A DNA stretch of 64,000 nucleotides from Pseudomonadota bacterium (GCA_021777555.1 JAJYDK010000017.1:1-64000); one strand, 5' to 3'; positions 33,157-42,375 are shown, counted from the first letter of the stretch. Program-made: numbers and translations. Notes: generated from the letters alone by a model not told the origin.

Positions 33157-33785
33157 AGGTCGCCCGTCTGGATGCGACACGAAACGACTTTGCGAATCAG
33201 CCGCTCCGCTACGTCTCGGCGGTCGAGGGCTTCGTCTTCCTATCGGCGTTCCTGGTCGGCTCGATCTATACGCCGCTCATGTTCCAGCGTGGCATGACTT
33301 ACGTGCGCGAGCGATTGTGGAAGCGGGCGCGCACGCTCTACCGCTATCACCTGATGCCGCTGCTCTTCGTCTTCACGGTCGTCACCGCCATTGCGCAGCT
33401 CACCGGCAGTACCGCGCTGTACAACTACCTGTTGGTGTTCTTCCGCAACCCCGGACGGGCTCTCGCGGCGAGCCCGCTCCTCGCCTATCAGCCGCCGCTG
33501 CTCGAGAAGTGACGGCTGGGGCCGCTGCGCATCGTCAATTGCATCGCCCTCGGCTGGGTATTCAACGAGGTCGCGCTGCCTGCCCTTCGGCGCCTGCGGG
33601 TCGGTGTCCTCGAGCTTCTCGGCCGCAACTCGTTGCAGGTGTTTGCCGCGCACATCCCGGTCTGCGTGCTGGGGGATGGGATCCTGCTCAGTGAGCACGC
33701 CGTGCTGCCGGAAACGCTCGAGCAGACGCCGCTCGTGGTGGCGATGCTCTCGGTGATGCTGTTTGTCGCGTGGCGCTCGGACGGC
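33157..33785 (+). pseudogene. opgC: Decayed OpgC-type membrane acyltransferase
   Basis: Pieces of an OpgC-family protein (succinyl transfer to osmoregulated periplasmic glucans) lie in one frame. A first block contains RYVSAVEGFVFLSAFLVGS, SIYTPLMFQRGM, RARTLYRYHLMPLLFVF and LLVFFRNPGRALA. An in-frame TGA at 33510-33512 interrupts it. A second block has NCIALGWVFNEVALP, LELLGRNSLQVFAAHIPVC and LVVAMLSVMLFVAWR. The N-terminal helix is missing, roughly a third of the protein between the two blocks is deleted, and the 3' end is cut by the neighbouring ATP-grasp gene. Hence it is a relic rather than a functional gene. The stretch 32901-33156 before it holds no gene I can support. Confidence 0.75.
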
Positions 33786-33787
33786 GG

Positions 33788-34810
33788 CTACCGCCATTCG
33801 GCGCGGTACGAGAGTCCGAGGGCCATCACCCGCTCGAGCAGCTCCGGGTAGGCGATGCCCGCGGCGCGCGCCGATTCGGCGAAATCCTCCGACGCCTCGA
33901 GATTGGGGTTGGCGTTGGCCTCTAGCGCATACACCCGGCCGTCGGCCGTGACGCGGAAGTCCATGCGCGCGTAGCCCGAAAGCCCGAGCACCTGATAGAT
34001 GCGCCGCGAGAGCTTGTCGAGCTGTCCGAGGACCGCTGGCGGCAGATCCTCGGCCGCGCGCGTGCTGATGCCATATTTGCTCTGATAGCCCTTGTCCCAC
34101 TTCACCTTGCGCGTGGCGATGGCGGCGAGCGAATCCGGCATCGTGCCGAAGACCATCTCCCACACCGGCAGGCGGGTCAGGCGTGCGTTGCCCATCACCC
34201 CGACGTACAGTTCGCGGCCCTCGATGAACTCCTCGACCAGCGCATCCGACCCGATCTGCTCGTGCATGAAGGCGACGCGCTCCTTCAGCCGCGCGGCATC
34301 CTCGACGACCGATGCCTGGGCGATGCCGAGGGAGGCGTCCTCGGTCGCCGATTTGACGAACAGAGGGAAGTGGAGCTTGTGCGGCACGTGCACGCGCGTG
34401 CCGCGGCGTATGACGGCGAAGCGCGGCGAGGGGATGCGGTGGAAGGAGAGCAGCTGCTTGCTGAGCGGCTTGTCACGCGAGAGCAGCAGCCCGCGGGGAT
34501 TGCAGCCGGTGTAGGGCTGGCGCAGGAGCTCGAGGTAGGCCACCACGTGCTGGTCATAGGTGACGATGCCGTTGAATTCCTCGAGCAGATTGAAGATGAT
34601 GTCCGGCTTCCACTCCGCGATGGCGAGCCGCATCTCCGTCAGGCTGTCGAGCACGCCGAGACAGCGCACATCGTGTCCGCTCTGGCGCAGCGTCGTGGTG
34701 ACATCGTATTCGGTGCGCCACTCCTCGATTTCCTTCTCCGAGCGGCCTTCGAGCGTCTCCGGCGGCACCAGGCTCGAGTGCACCACGACCAGCACGCGCA
34801 GTTTTTTCAT
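33788..34810 (-). CDS. ATP-grasp ligase, D-Ala-D-Ala ligase-like
   Basis: A 340-residue ATP-grasp protein. The N-terminal domain begins MKKLRVLVVVHSSLVPPE with PDIIFNLLEEFNGI. The ATP-grasp core has TGCNPRGLLLSRDKPLSKQL, FPLFVKSATEDASLGI (the nucleotide-binding Lys), LVEEFIEGRELYVGVMG and ARMDFRVTADGRVYALEANANPN (Mg-binding Asp, Glu, Asn). It is close to Ddl-type ligases but lacks the usual cell-wall neighbours. Its start overlaps the stop of the upstream zinc-peptidase gene by 4 bases (ATGA), so the two products are made together. The substrate is unknown; ligation of amino acids or peptides is likely. Confidence 0.88.
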   Translation of the reverse strand: MKKLRVLVVVHSSLVPPETLEGRSEKEIEEWRTEYDVTTTLRQSGHDVRCLGVLDSLTEMRLAIAEWKPDIIFNLLEEFNGIVTYDQHVVAYLELLRQPYTGCNPRGLLLSRDKPLSKQLLSFHRIPSPRFAVIRRGTRVHVPHKLHFPLFVKSATEDASLGIAQASVVEDAARLKERVAFMHEQIGSDALVEEFIEGRELYVGVMGNARLTRLPVWEMVFGTMPDSLAAIATRKVKWDKGYQSKYGISTRAAEDLPPAVLGQLDKLSRRIYQVLGLSGYARMDFRVTADGRVYALEANANPNLEASEDFAESARAAGIAYPELLERVMALGLSYRAEWR

Positions 34811-35847
34811 AATCGGAGGTGCGGCGTCTTACCCTGCGAGTACAGATCCGCCAGCCGCTCGAGCAGCCAGCGGGAGTTGCGGACGGCGTCACGGCGATTG
34901 CCGCGGACGTAGAGATTCAAGGTGTCACTTCGTTCTATCAGCATGCTCATGATCTGCTGCACACTATACCGCGCCAGGCCGAGCTCGCGCGAGACCGAAG
35001 TGATCAGGGTCTTCTGATGGGTGCGCAGCAACGTCGCGGCGCGCATCGCATCGCGGCGGGGGCGTTGCGGACTGAACAGCCATTGCAACAGCGCATCCGC
35101 CAACCCGCGGCGATACTGCCGGTAGCGCGTCAGCTTGCGACGGTAGTATTGACCCAGGGTGCGCGTGTTGGATTCCAGCGGCTCGATGCGCATGCGATTG
35201 CGCACCGGAGGCACCCGGCCGCGCACCTCGGACATCAGCTCCTCGACCGCCTGCAGCTTGCGGAAGGCGGGCCAGTCCGCGTAGCTCTTGCGCCACCCCG
35301 AGCGCGGCGCCAGCCAGACGGCGAACGTCTCGGCGAAATCCTCCGTCGGATGCGCCTGCGCGTACCACTCGCCCAGATGATGCACGTAACGGCGGCTGCC
35401 GGGGCGGGCCTTGTACCGGGCCGGATACTGCAGCGATGCCGGGCCAAACACCTCGCGCCAGCGCTTGCGCCGTCGCAACCGGTAGGCGTTGTCGAGCGCG
35501 TGCCCGGCCTCGTGACGCAGGATGCGCAGCAGGTCGCGGGAATTACCGCCCTCGGCGATGCGCATGATGCGCCGCTCGAGCCGCATCAGGCGCGGGTGGG
35601 CGAGATAGAACGGCACGGCGATGCCCGGCACGCCATCCGGAGTGAACCATTCCTCCGAGAGCCAGACGTGCGGGCGGAAATGGATGCCCCGCGAATCGAG
35701 CTCCTCGTACAACCGCTCGAGACCGCGCCGGATGTTGGATGCGCACGGGGTGAGGCCGAGGTCGCGGAAGCGCAGCTTCAGCAACTCCTCGTCGCAGAGG
35801 CGAGCCCACGAATACGCTCGCCGGGCGGAGCGGGTCGGTGCGGTCAT
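34807..35847 (-). CDS. Putative zinc metallopeptidase (gluzincin-like)
   Basis: A 346-residue protein with HEAGH (H112, E113, H116) in LLRILRHEAGHALDNAY and a downstream HPTEDFAETFAVWL helix (D170/E173) likely to give the third ligand. It resembles the putative zinc-binding metallopeptidase family PF15887. There is no signal peptide, so it is probably cytoplasmic. A basic C-terminal third (residues about 225-346) may bind nucleic acid or the partner. It is translationally coupled to the ATP-grasp ligase. The pair could process and modify a peptide or cell-wall precursor, but no substrate gene is visible. Confidence 0.85.
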   Translation of the reverse strand: MTAPTRSARRAYSWARLCDEELLKLRFRDLGLTPCASNIRRGLERLYEELDSRGIHFRPHVWLSEEWFTPDGVPGIAVPFYLAHPRLMRLERRIMRIAEGGNSRDLLRILRHEAGHALDNAYRLRRRKRWREVFGPASLQYPARYKARPGSRRYVHHLGEWYAQAHPTEDFAETFAVWLAPRSGWRKSYADWPAFRKLQAVEELMSEVRGRVPPVRNRMRIEPLESNTRTLGQYYRRKLTRYRQYRRGLADALLQWLFSPQRPRRDAMRAATLLRTHQKTLITSVSRELGLARYSVQQIMSMLIERSDTLNLYVRGNRRDAVRNSRWLLERLADLYSQGKTPHLRL

Positions 35848-35918
35848 TGATTTGGCCGGGCCCCCGGGGTCGTCCTGGGGTGCGGCACGGCAAGCTTATC
35901 AGCGGCGGGGAGGCGGTT

Positions 35919-37388
35919 TCAGCCCATCTGGGTCAGGGCATGGGCGAGCAGCCGGTCGGCATAGCCTTCGATCAATGGCCGGCGCATCAGGCTCTCGCGC
36001 CAGGCGGCGGGAATGGCGCCGGCGCCGTAGAACGCTCCAGCGATCTGCCCACATACAGCCGAGGCAACGTCCGAGTCACCACCCAGATTGGCCGAGTGCA
36101 GCACCGCCTGCCGGTAGTTGGCGGTGGCGGCAAAGGCCTCCATCGCGCCAGATAGCGCCTGGCCGGCACCCCTGGCCGCGCCGCGATGGGGCTGTTGCGC
36201 TGCGGCCTGAGCCAGGATCTCGGCCTTGGGGCGTCCTGAGAGCGCCAGGATGAGGATATGCGCCAGGGTACGGCACGCGGCCAGGACTGTGCTCGACTGG
36301 CAGGTGGTGCGGGCCGCCTCGCCTGCCATGCGTACCGCCTCGTCCGGGGACGCGAAGAAATACATCACGACCGGCGCCACCCTCGAGAGCGGCTCCGGAT
36401 CGAGCTGTTTGGGATCGTGGGACCCGGAGAACGGCTGGCGCCGCCATTGCGAGGCGGCGAGCGCCCGGGCGGCGCTGGCGGTGATCCCGAGGCATCGTCC
36501 GGTGGCCGACAAATAGCCCTCGCGCTGCCAGCGGCAATAACGTTCCGTCTGGTCGGCCGGATCGAAGCCCCGCTCGAGGAGGCTTTCGGCCAGGCACAGC
36601 GCCATGGCAGTATCGTCGCTCCAGCCCCCCGGGGGCAGGCTGAAGGGCCCCCCGCCGATCAAGTCGCCGACCTGAGCAAACGAGCCCGGACGACGGAACT
36701 GCGTCGGCGCCGCAACGGCATCCCCGACGGCAAGTCCCAACAGCGCCCCGAGGAACCGTTCGCGAAGCGCGCGCGCGGCCGCGAGAGCCGGCGCCTGCAG
36801 CAGCGGATCGGCAGGCCCGGGCTCGGCGCCCTCGCCTTCCGGACCGCTACCGCTGCGATCCGATGGCGATCGGAGCGTGAGCGCGCCGGGCTGCCACAGC
36901 CGGATGTACTCGGCCTGGGCGTCGGTTTCGGGAACGCGCTCCCACTCCCGGGAGCGCTCGGACTGGCGCCACAGACGGTTGAGCGCTTCGAGCGCCTCTG
37001 CAGCGCCCTCTTCCGCCAGCAGGCAGCCGACGACCATGCCGGTGCGGCCGATGCCCGCCCGGCAGTGGACATAGACCGGTTTGCGCTCGCGCAGCGCCTC
37101 ACGCAGACAGCCGAGGATCTCGAGCATGTGCTCGCGCCGCTCGGGCAGGCCGTGATCCGGGATGGGCTTGCGCTGATATTCGATGGAAAGCGGCAGCGCG
37201 CCGTCGTAAGCCTCGGTCTCGGTCGGCTCGGTGAGATCGACAAAGCACTCGATTCCGGCCCCGAGCAGCCTCCCCAGGCGCTCGCGGGTCGCCTCGGGGG
37301 TGGGGCCGGCGGGGTGCTCACCGGCCAGCAGCCGGCCGGGAAGGACCCAGTAGGAGTTGGGCAGTGGAGTCGGCGCGGTCGCGCTCAT
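35919..37388 (-). CDS. Dual-specificity phosphatase fused to ADP-ribosylglycohydrolase
   Basis: A 489-residue two-domain protein. Residues 10-165 form a protein-tyrosine/dual-specificity phosphatase with general acid D78 (PIPDHG) and P-loop HCRAGIGRTG (C109, R115). After a linker (about 170-200), residues 205-489 form an ADP-ribosylglycohydrolase: LGALLGLAVGDAVAAP, GGWSDDTAMALCLAE (metal-binding Asp pair) and the C-terminal GGDSDVASAVCGQIAGAFYG. One protein thus carries both phosphate-removing and ADP-ribose-removing folds. The ATG at 37388 is chosen because it opens the phosphatase domain; longer reading is non-homologous. It starts 7 bases after ttcA ends, so it is likely in one operon with ttcA and the M32 peptidase. 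Confidence 0.9.
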   Translation of the reverse strand: MSATAPTPLPNSYWVLPGRLLAGEHPAGPTPEATRERLGRLLGAGIECFVDLTEPTETEAYDGALPLSIEYQRKPIPDHGLPERREHMLEILGCLREALRERKPVYVHCRAGIGRTGMVVGCLLAEEGAAEALEALNRLWRQSERSREWERVPETDAQAEYIRLWQPGALTLRSPSDRSGSGPEGEGAEPGPADPLLQAPALAAARALRERFLGALLGLAVGDAVAAPTQFRRPGSFAQVGDLIGGGPFSLPPGGWSDDTAMALCLAESLLERGFDPADQTERYCRWQREGYLSATGRCLGITASAARALAASQWRRQPFSGSHDPKQLDPEPLSRVAPVVMYFFASPDEAVRMAGEAARTTCQSSTVLAACRTLAHILILALSGRPKAEILAQAAAQQPHRGAARGAGQALSGAMEAFAATANYRQAVLHSANLGGDSDVASAVCGQIAGAFYGAGAIPAAWRESLMRRPLIEGYADRLLAHALTQMG

Positions 37389-37395
37389 CTGTCTG

Positions 37396-38244
37396 TCAGC
37401 CGGCCATCGCCTGCAGGCGGTCTTCTTCGTCCATCGACATGTACGGCACACGCTGTGCCTCGAGCCCCGCGAAATCGAAGTGGCGGGGATCGGCCAGGGT
37501 GCCGGGCTCGAGGTGGCGCAGCGCCGAGAAGATGCTCTCGGTGCGCCCGGGCCACTCGCGCTCCCAGTCGCCCAGCATTTTCTTGATGGCGTTGCGCTGC
37601 AGGCTGTCCTGCGAGCCGCACAGCCTGCACGGAATGATCGGAAAATCGCGGCCGCGCGCGTAGCGCTCGATGTCCCGCTCGGCCACATAGGCGAGGGGGC
37701 GGATGACGACGTGCCGGCCGTCCTCGGACAACAGCTTCGGCGCCATCGCCTTCAGCCGGCCGCCGAAGAAGAGGTTCAGGAACAGAGTCTCGACGATGTC
37801 GTCGCGATGATGGCCGAGCGCGATCTTGGTGATGCGGTGTTCGGCGGCGAAGCGGTACAGCGCTCCGCGGCGCAGGCGCGAGCACAGGCCGCACATAGTG
37901 CGGCCTGCGGGCACGACGCGCTTGACCACACTGTAGGTGTCCTGCTCGATGATGTGGAAAGGCACGCCGAGACCGGCCAGGTACTCGGGCAGGACTTGCG
38001 CCGGGAAACCCGGCTGCTTCTGGTCGAGGTTGACCGCGATCAGCTCGAAGTCGACCGGTGCGCTGCGCTGCAGCGAGCGCAGGATGTCGAGCAGCGTGTA
38101 GGAATCCTTCCCCCCCGACACGCACACCATCACGCGGTCCCCCGGCGCGATCATGGCAAAGTCCCCGATCGCCTTGCCGACCTCGCCCCGCAGCCGGGCC
38201 TGCAGACGCGTGAGCGTCCGCGACGGTGTGTCTCCCTGTTCCAT
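37396..38244 (-). CDS. ttcA: tRNA 2-thiocytidine(32) synthetase
   Basis: A 282-residue TtcA. The PP-loop SGGKDS (residues 43-48) activates the base with ATP. C118 and C121 (MCGLC) together with C209 (CRLCG) bind the [4Fe-4S] cluster needed for thiolation of cytidine 32. HHRDD follows at about 145-149. The start codon abuts the stop of the carboxypeptidase gene upstream, which indicates cotranscription. Confidence 0.97.
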   Translation of the reverse strand: MEQGDTPSRTLTRLQARLRGEVGKAIGDFAMIAPGDRVMVCVSGGKDSYTLLDILRSLQRSAPVDFELIAVNLDQKQPGFPAQVLPEYLAGLGVPFHIIEQDTYSVVKRVVPAGRTMCGLCSRLRRGALYRFAAEHRITKIALGHHRDDIVETLFLNLFFGGRLKAMAPKLLSEDGRHVVIRPLAYVAERDIERYARGRDFPIIPCRLCGSQDSLQRNAIKKMLGDWEREWPGRTESIFSALRHLEPGTLADPRHFDFAGLEAQRVPYMSMDEEDRLQAMAG

Positions 38245-39771
38245 CTACGCCGCCTCGCTCGCCGCCGTTTCCAGGTACTTGGCCTCGACGTAACGGATGT
38301 AGGAGGAGGCCGACAGCGGCTTGCCGGTCGCATCGCGCAGCAGGTCCTGCACCGGCACCTTGGCGCCAAGACCATGCACCTGCTTGCGCAGCCAGCCGAG
38401 AAGTCCCGAGAACTCCCCGTGCGCCAGCTGCTCATCGAGCGCGGGTACATCGTTGCGCAGACTCTCGTAGAGCTGAGCCGCGATCACCGCGCCGAGCGCG
38501 TACGAGGGGAAATAGCCGAACGAGCCGACCGCCCAATGCACATCCTGCAGACATCCCTCGGCGTCGTTGGTCGGACGGATGCCCAACCTCTCCTCCATGC
38601 CCTCGTTCCAGGCTTCGGGCAGGTCGCGCACCGCGAGATCGCCGCTGAGCAAGCGCTTCTCCAGCTCGTAGCGCAACATGATGTGCAGCGGATAGGTGAG
38701 TTCGTCCGCATCCACGCGGATCAGGCCCCGCTGCACCCTCGTCAGGCGGGCATAGATGTTCTCAATGTCCCACTCCGGGCCGCTGACGCCGAAATGCTTC
38801 GCGAGCAGGGGCTGGACGAAGCGCACGAACGGGCGGCTGCGACAGACGATCATCTCGGTGAGCAGCGACTGACTCTCCTCGAGCGCCATGCCGCGGTCGC
38901 GCCCGACCGGCTGATCGCGCCAGTCCTGCGGCAGGCCAAGGTCGTACATGGCATGGCCGGTCTCGTGCAGTGCCCCGAGCAGGCCCGTGAACGGATCGTT
39001 GGGATCGAGCCGGGTGGTGACCCGGATGTCCCCGGGAACGCCCTCGGTGAAGGGATGCTGGCTCTCATCCAGCCGGCCCCGATCGAACGGAAATCCGATC
39101 TGCTTCATGACCTCGACGATGAGCGCGCGCTGCTTGGCGGGCGGGAACTTTCCGGTGAGCGGCTGCGGCGGCCGGCTCTCCTGCGCGGCGATGGCCTCGC
39201 GGATCAGCGAAGGCAGACGGCGGGAAAGCGCCTTGAACATGGCGTCGATGTCGGAGGTGGTGATCCCTGGACTGAACTCATCGACCAAGGCATCGTAGGG
39301 CGCGAGATTCAACGCCTGGCCGAGCAGCGCCGCTTTGTCGCGCACGAGGTGGACGACTTCCGTCAGGAGCGGCGCGAACAGCTCGAACCGCCCCTGGGCG
39401 CGTGCCTCGAGCCAGCAGACCTCGGCGCGCGAGACGGTCTTCGCCAGGCGCGAAATGAGCGACACCGGGGTGGCGATGGCGTGATCACGCTGGCGGCGCA
39501 TCTCGCGCAGGTTCGCGATCTGCCAGTCCTGCAGCCCCTGGACATTGGCCTGGGCGCGATCGAGCAGGCGGCTGACCCGTGGAGAAGTGAGGAGGGCGTG
39601 GTGCTCGGTCTCGAGCGCCGCCAGCTGCTCACCACGCACATCGGCGCTGCCGCGCGGCATCATCACCGCGGCGTCCCAGCGCAGCAGCGCCAGTGCGCCG
39701 CGGAATGCGTGAAGTCTCTTGAACTCCTGCTCGAGTTGTTTGTAAGGCGAGGCGGACATGTTTGAGTCCAT
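38245..39771 (-). CDS. M32 carboxypeptidase (Taq family)
   Basis: A 508-residue thermostable-carboxypeptidase-Taq-like metalloprotease. The zinc site is HETGH (H269, E270, H273) in LHETGHAMYDLGLPQ. Other family blocks are RVTTRLDPNDPFTGLLG, EESQSLLTEMI, ELTYPLHIMLRYELEK and IRPTNDAEGCLQDVHWAVG (cited in part). It removes C-terminal residues from peptides, probably in the cytoplasm. ATG 39771 and 39759 are both possible starts. It is the first gene of the run with ttcA and the phosphatase/ARH fusion. Confidence 0.95.
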   Translation of the reverse strand: MDSNMSASPYKQLEQEFKRLHAFRGALALLRWDAAVMMPRGSADVRGEQLAALETEHHALLTSPRVSRLLDRAQANVQGLQDWQIANLREMRRQRDHAIATPVSLISRLAKTVSRAEVCWLEARAQGRFELFAPLLTEVVHLVRDKAALLGQALNLAPYDALVDEFSPGITTSDIDAMFKALSRRLPSLIREAIAAQESRPPQPLTGKFPPAKQRALIVEVMKQIGFPFDRGRLDESQHPFTEGVPGDIRVTTRLDPNDPFTGLLGALHETGHAMYDLGLPQDWRDQPVGRDRGMALEESQSLLTEMIVCRSRPFVRFVQPLLAKHFGVSGPEWDIENIYARLTRVQRGLIRVDADELTYPLHIMLRYELEKRLLSGDLAVRDLPEAWNEGMEERLGIRPTNDAEGCLQDVHWAVGSFGYFPSYALGAVIAAQLYESLRNDVPALDEQLAHGEFSGLLGWLRKQVHGLGAKVPVQDLLRDATGKPLSASSYIRYVEAKYLETAASEAA

Positions 39772-40032
39772 CGACCCCGGGGCGGACCCGATTGCGGGTC
39801 CTTGAGAGAGCACCCGGAGAAATCTCCAAGGAATGATCATAGTCTACCAGCGGGCGGGGCCCTGCCCCCCCACGTCCGACAAAAAGTACAATATTTTCAA
39901 ATAATTACGATGAATTCCGGCCATTGACACGCGACCAGTGACGGGGATCCCGGACGGCGCCTCGCATCCGGTCGTCCCGGGGCCGGACAGGGGACCGGGC
40001 GGTCGGCTTTCGGTAGACTGCCGCGCCAGTCC

Positions 40033-40134
40033 TTACCAGGACGGCCAGCGGGCGACCGCGATCCCGATCCCGATCGAGACCACGAGCAGCAGTGTGACCA
40101 CCAGTCCAATCAGAATGCGGCGCATCGCCGCCAT
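40033..40134 (-). CDS. Possible single-pass small membrane protein
   Basis: A 33-residue frame beginning MAAMRRILIGLVV, almost entirely one transmembrane helix (ILIGLVVTLLLVVSIGIGIA) with a basic start and RWPSW end. It is divergent from glgA. The ribosome site (GGAG 13 bases upstream) is weak. The composition fits a real small membrane protein, but chance cannot be excluded. The flanking gap 39772-40032 shows nothing else. Confidence 0.3.
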   Translation of the reverse strand: MAAMRRILIGLVVTLLLVVSIGIGIAVARWPSW

Positions 40135-40155
40135 GATAAACCGGCAGCTCCCGGC

Positions 40156-41610
40156 ATGAAGCCGAGCGTTGCCCTGTTCGCCTCCGAAGCCGCTCCGCTC
40201 TCCAAGACCGGGGGACTGGCCGATGTGGCGGGCGCCCTCACCCAGTGCCTGCACGCGGCGGGTCACGATGCGCGGCTGTTCACGCCGCTCTACGGTGCGA
40301 TCGACCGCTGGCGCTTTGCGCCCCACCCTGTCGAGGGTCTGCAGCAGATCCCGCTGCAGGTGGGACCCCACCACTACAAGTTCTCGGTTGCCCAGACGCG
40401 GCTGCCGGACTCCGGAGCGCCCGTCTATCTCATCGACTGCCCGGTGCTCTACGATCGCCCCTCCCTGTACACGACCGATCCGGATGAGCACCTGCGGTTC
40501 CTCGCCTTCACGCTCGCGGCGCTCCTCGCCTGCCAGCGGCTGGGGTGGTCACCGGGCATCGTGCACTGCAATGACTGGCACACGGCGTTCGCGCCGCTTT
40601 TCCTGAAGACGCACTTCGAGAACGAGCCCCTCTTCACGCGCACCAAGACGGTGCTCACCATCCATAACATCGGCTACCAGGGGGTATTCGGCGCGCACGC
40701 GCTCGCCGACCTGGCGCTCGGCGGCAGGACCCACCTCCTGCACCAGGACGATCTGCGTGCGGGGCACATCAACCCGCTGCGCCACGGCATTCTGTATGCG
40801 GACGCGCTGACCACGGTGAGCCCCACGCATGCCGAGGAGATCTGCACCGCTCAGTACGGCATGGGTCTGGAGGACTCGCTCCTCATGCGCAGGGACGTCC
40901 TCACAGGCATTCTCAATGGTGTCGACTACGCCGTCTGGGACCCGCGCCGCGATCGCTACCTGACGCGGCAATTCGATCCGCAGCGCCTCGAGGTCAAGGC
41001 GGACCTGAAACGGGCGTTTCTCGAGCGCATGGGGTTCCAGACGCCCGACACCACCCCGCTCGCCGGCATCGTAAGCCGCCTGGCCCTGCAAAAAGGCATC
41101 GACCTCATGATCGAGACGCTGCCGAGGGTGCTCGACCGTCGGGCGCTCGCGCTGGTGGTGCTCGGGACCGGGGATCCGCCCTACGAGAGGTTCTTCGGGG
41201 AGCTGGCCGATCGCTTCCCGGGCCGCGTGGTGTATCAACAGGCCCATGACGATGAGCTCGCGCATTGGATCGAGGCGGCCTGCGACCTCTTCCTCATGCC
41301 CTCGAAATACGAGCCGTGCGGGCTCAACCAGATGTACAGCCTGCGCTACGGCACGGTACCCGTCGTGCGCCGCACCGGCGGGCTCGCCGACTCCGTGGAG
41401 CACTACGATCCGGCCACGGGCGCAGGCACCGGTATCGTGTTCAACGACTACGATGCCCCGGCGCTCGAGTGGGCGCTCAACACGGCACTCGACCTCTACG
41501 CCGAGCCCGGGCCTTGGCGGCGGCTCATGCTGAATGGCATGGCCAAGGATTTCTCCTGGACGCGGCAGGCGGAGAAATACATCGGGATCTACGGGCGGCT
41601 GACCGGTTGA
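40156..41610 (+). CDS. glgA: Glycogen synthase (ADP-glucose)
   Basis: A 484-residue GT5 glycogen synthase, which extends alpha-1,4-glucan using ADP-glucose. The family signatures are the ADP-glucose site SKTGGLADVAG (residues 16-26), HCNDWHTAFAPLFL, LTIHNIGYQGVFG, GIVSRLALQKGIDL and the C-terminal PSKYEPCGLNQMYSLRYGT with VRRTGGLADSV. The start is ATG 40156. It stands alone, 7.5 kb away from glgP and glgC on the same strand, with damaged toxin-antitoxin genes and envelope genes between them. Confidence 0.97.
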   Translation: MKPSVALFASEAAPLSKTGGLADVAGALTQCLHAAGHDARLFTPLYGAIDRWRFAPHPVEGLQQIPLQVGPHHYKFSVAQTRLPDSGAPVYLIDCPVLYDRPSLYTTDPDEHLRFLAFTLAALLACQRLGWSPGIVHCNDWHTAFAPLFLKTHFENEPLFTRTKTVLTIHNIGYQGVFGAHALADLALGGRTHLLHQDDLRAGHINPLRHGILYADALTTVSPTHAEEICTAQYGMGLEDSLLMRRDVLTGILNGVDYAVWDPRRDRYLTRQFDPQRLEVKADLKRAFLERMGFQTPDTTPLAGIVSRLALQKGIDLMIETLPRVLDRRALALVVLGTGDPPYERFFGELADRFPGRVVYQQAHDDELAHWIEAACDLFLMPSKYEPCGLNQMYSLRYGTVPVVRRTGGLADSVEHYDPATGAGTGIVFNDYDAPALEWALNTALDLYAEPGPWRRLMLNGMAKDFSWTRQAEKYIGIYGRLTG

Positions 41611-41633
41611 GCATGCCCCCGGGCTGATGCGCT

Positions 41634-41993
41634 TCAGTCCTTGGATTTGAGCAAAATATTGACTCTCTCGAGAAGCGGTGGGAGATCTTGTTTGACGGTA
41701 TACCAAACAACATCTCATGCCACATCGAAATAGTCGTGAACGACTTTGTTACGGATGCCGCGCATCTGGCTCCATGGCATTTCCGGATGGGCGACCACGA
41801 ATTCGGGCGCCTCTTTCTGGATCCTCACTGCCGCTTCACCGATCACCGCGAGAGTCCGCACGACGGCATCCTGCGCTTGTTCGTCGCGCTCGAGCGCAGT
41901 GAGGTCCGCTAGATTTCCGATATAACGCGTCGCGCGCTCAATGGCTGCGGCAATGTGCTCGAGATAGTCCTCCACCCGTTCCGGATGACTCAC
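41634..41993 (-). pseudogene. hepT: HepT-type HEPN toxin interrupted by an in-frame stop
   Basis: A HepT (DUF86) RNase toxin. Codons 1-92 run from GTG 41993 to an in-frame TGA at 41715-41717. The same frame then continues with a normal HepT C-terminus (DVVWYTVKQDLPPLLERVN) to a second stop at 41634, giving the expected length of about 119. The RX4HXY motif RNKVVHDY (R81, H86, Y88) precedes the stop, so the truncated product keeps the catalytic residues but loses its last helix. The start overlaps the mntA stop (GTGA). It is either a nonsense-inactivated toxin or a base error. Confidence 0.88.
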
Positions 41994-42280
41994 AACGGCT
42001 GAGCCTGGTGCAGAACTTTGTCTCGGAATTTCGGTGACAAGAACCCCGGCGTCAGTACGGATACGCGCACGCCCGTCAGTTTCCGAGCTTCGTCCTCCAG
42101 ACTCGCCAAGGTGAAGAGCGTCGTTCCGCGCATTGGCTCGACGAGCACATCAAGATCGCTTTCCTCAGTATCGGTCCGGGTCAGCACCGAGCCGAAAATA
42201 CAGGGGCGCCTGAAGCCATAACGGCGCAAAAGGTCCCGCAGAGCGGCTCGGTGCAGAGCAAGCGCTTCGGAAGGTCTCAT
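41990..42280 (-). CDS. mntA: MntA-type minimal nucleotidyltransferase antitoxin
   Basis: A 96-residue minimal nucleotidyltransferase. The signature GSX10DXD is exact: G30-S31 ... D42-L-D44 (IFGSVLTRTD to SDLDVLVE). In known HepT/MntA pairs it AMPylates the toxin at the Tyr of RX4HXY. The start is ATG 42280; the longer frame upstream is not similar. It overlaps hepT by 4 bases. The antitoxin is intact while its toxin is truncated. Confidence 0.9.
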   Translation of the reverse strand: MRPSEALALHRAALRDLLRRYGFRRPCIFGSVLTRTDTEESDLDVLVEPMRGTTLFTLASLEDEARKLTGVRVSVLTPGFLSPKFRDKVLHQAQPL

Positions 42281-42375
42281 GGGACACGCTTCGATGACGG
42301 CCGTTGTTGAGGCAAGTCGAAGAATCGTACCATTGGCACAGTGAATCCCGGTAGCGCCCCCTGCTGCGGCAGCGG

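Noticed and set aside
37357-39765. An 802-codon open frame on the + strand
   Set aside because: It runs antisense through ttcA and the M32 carboxypeptidase, both with complete family motifs. Its composition is typical of high-GC shadow frames.
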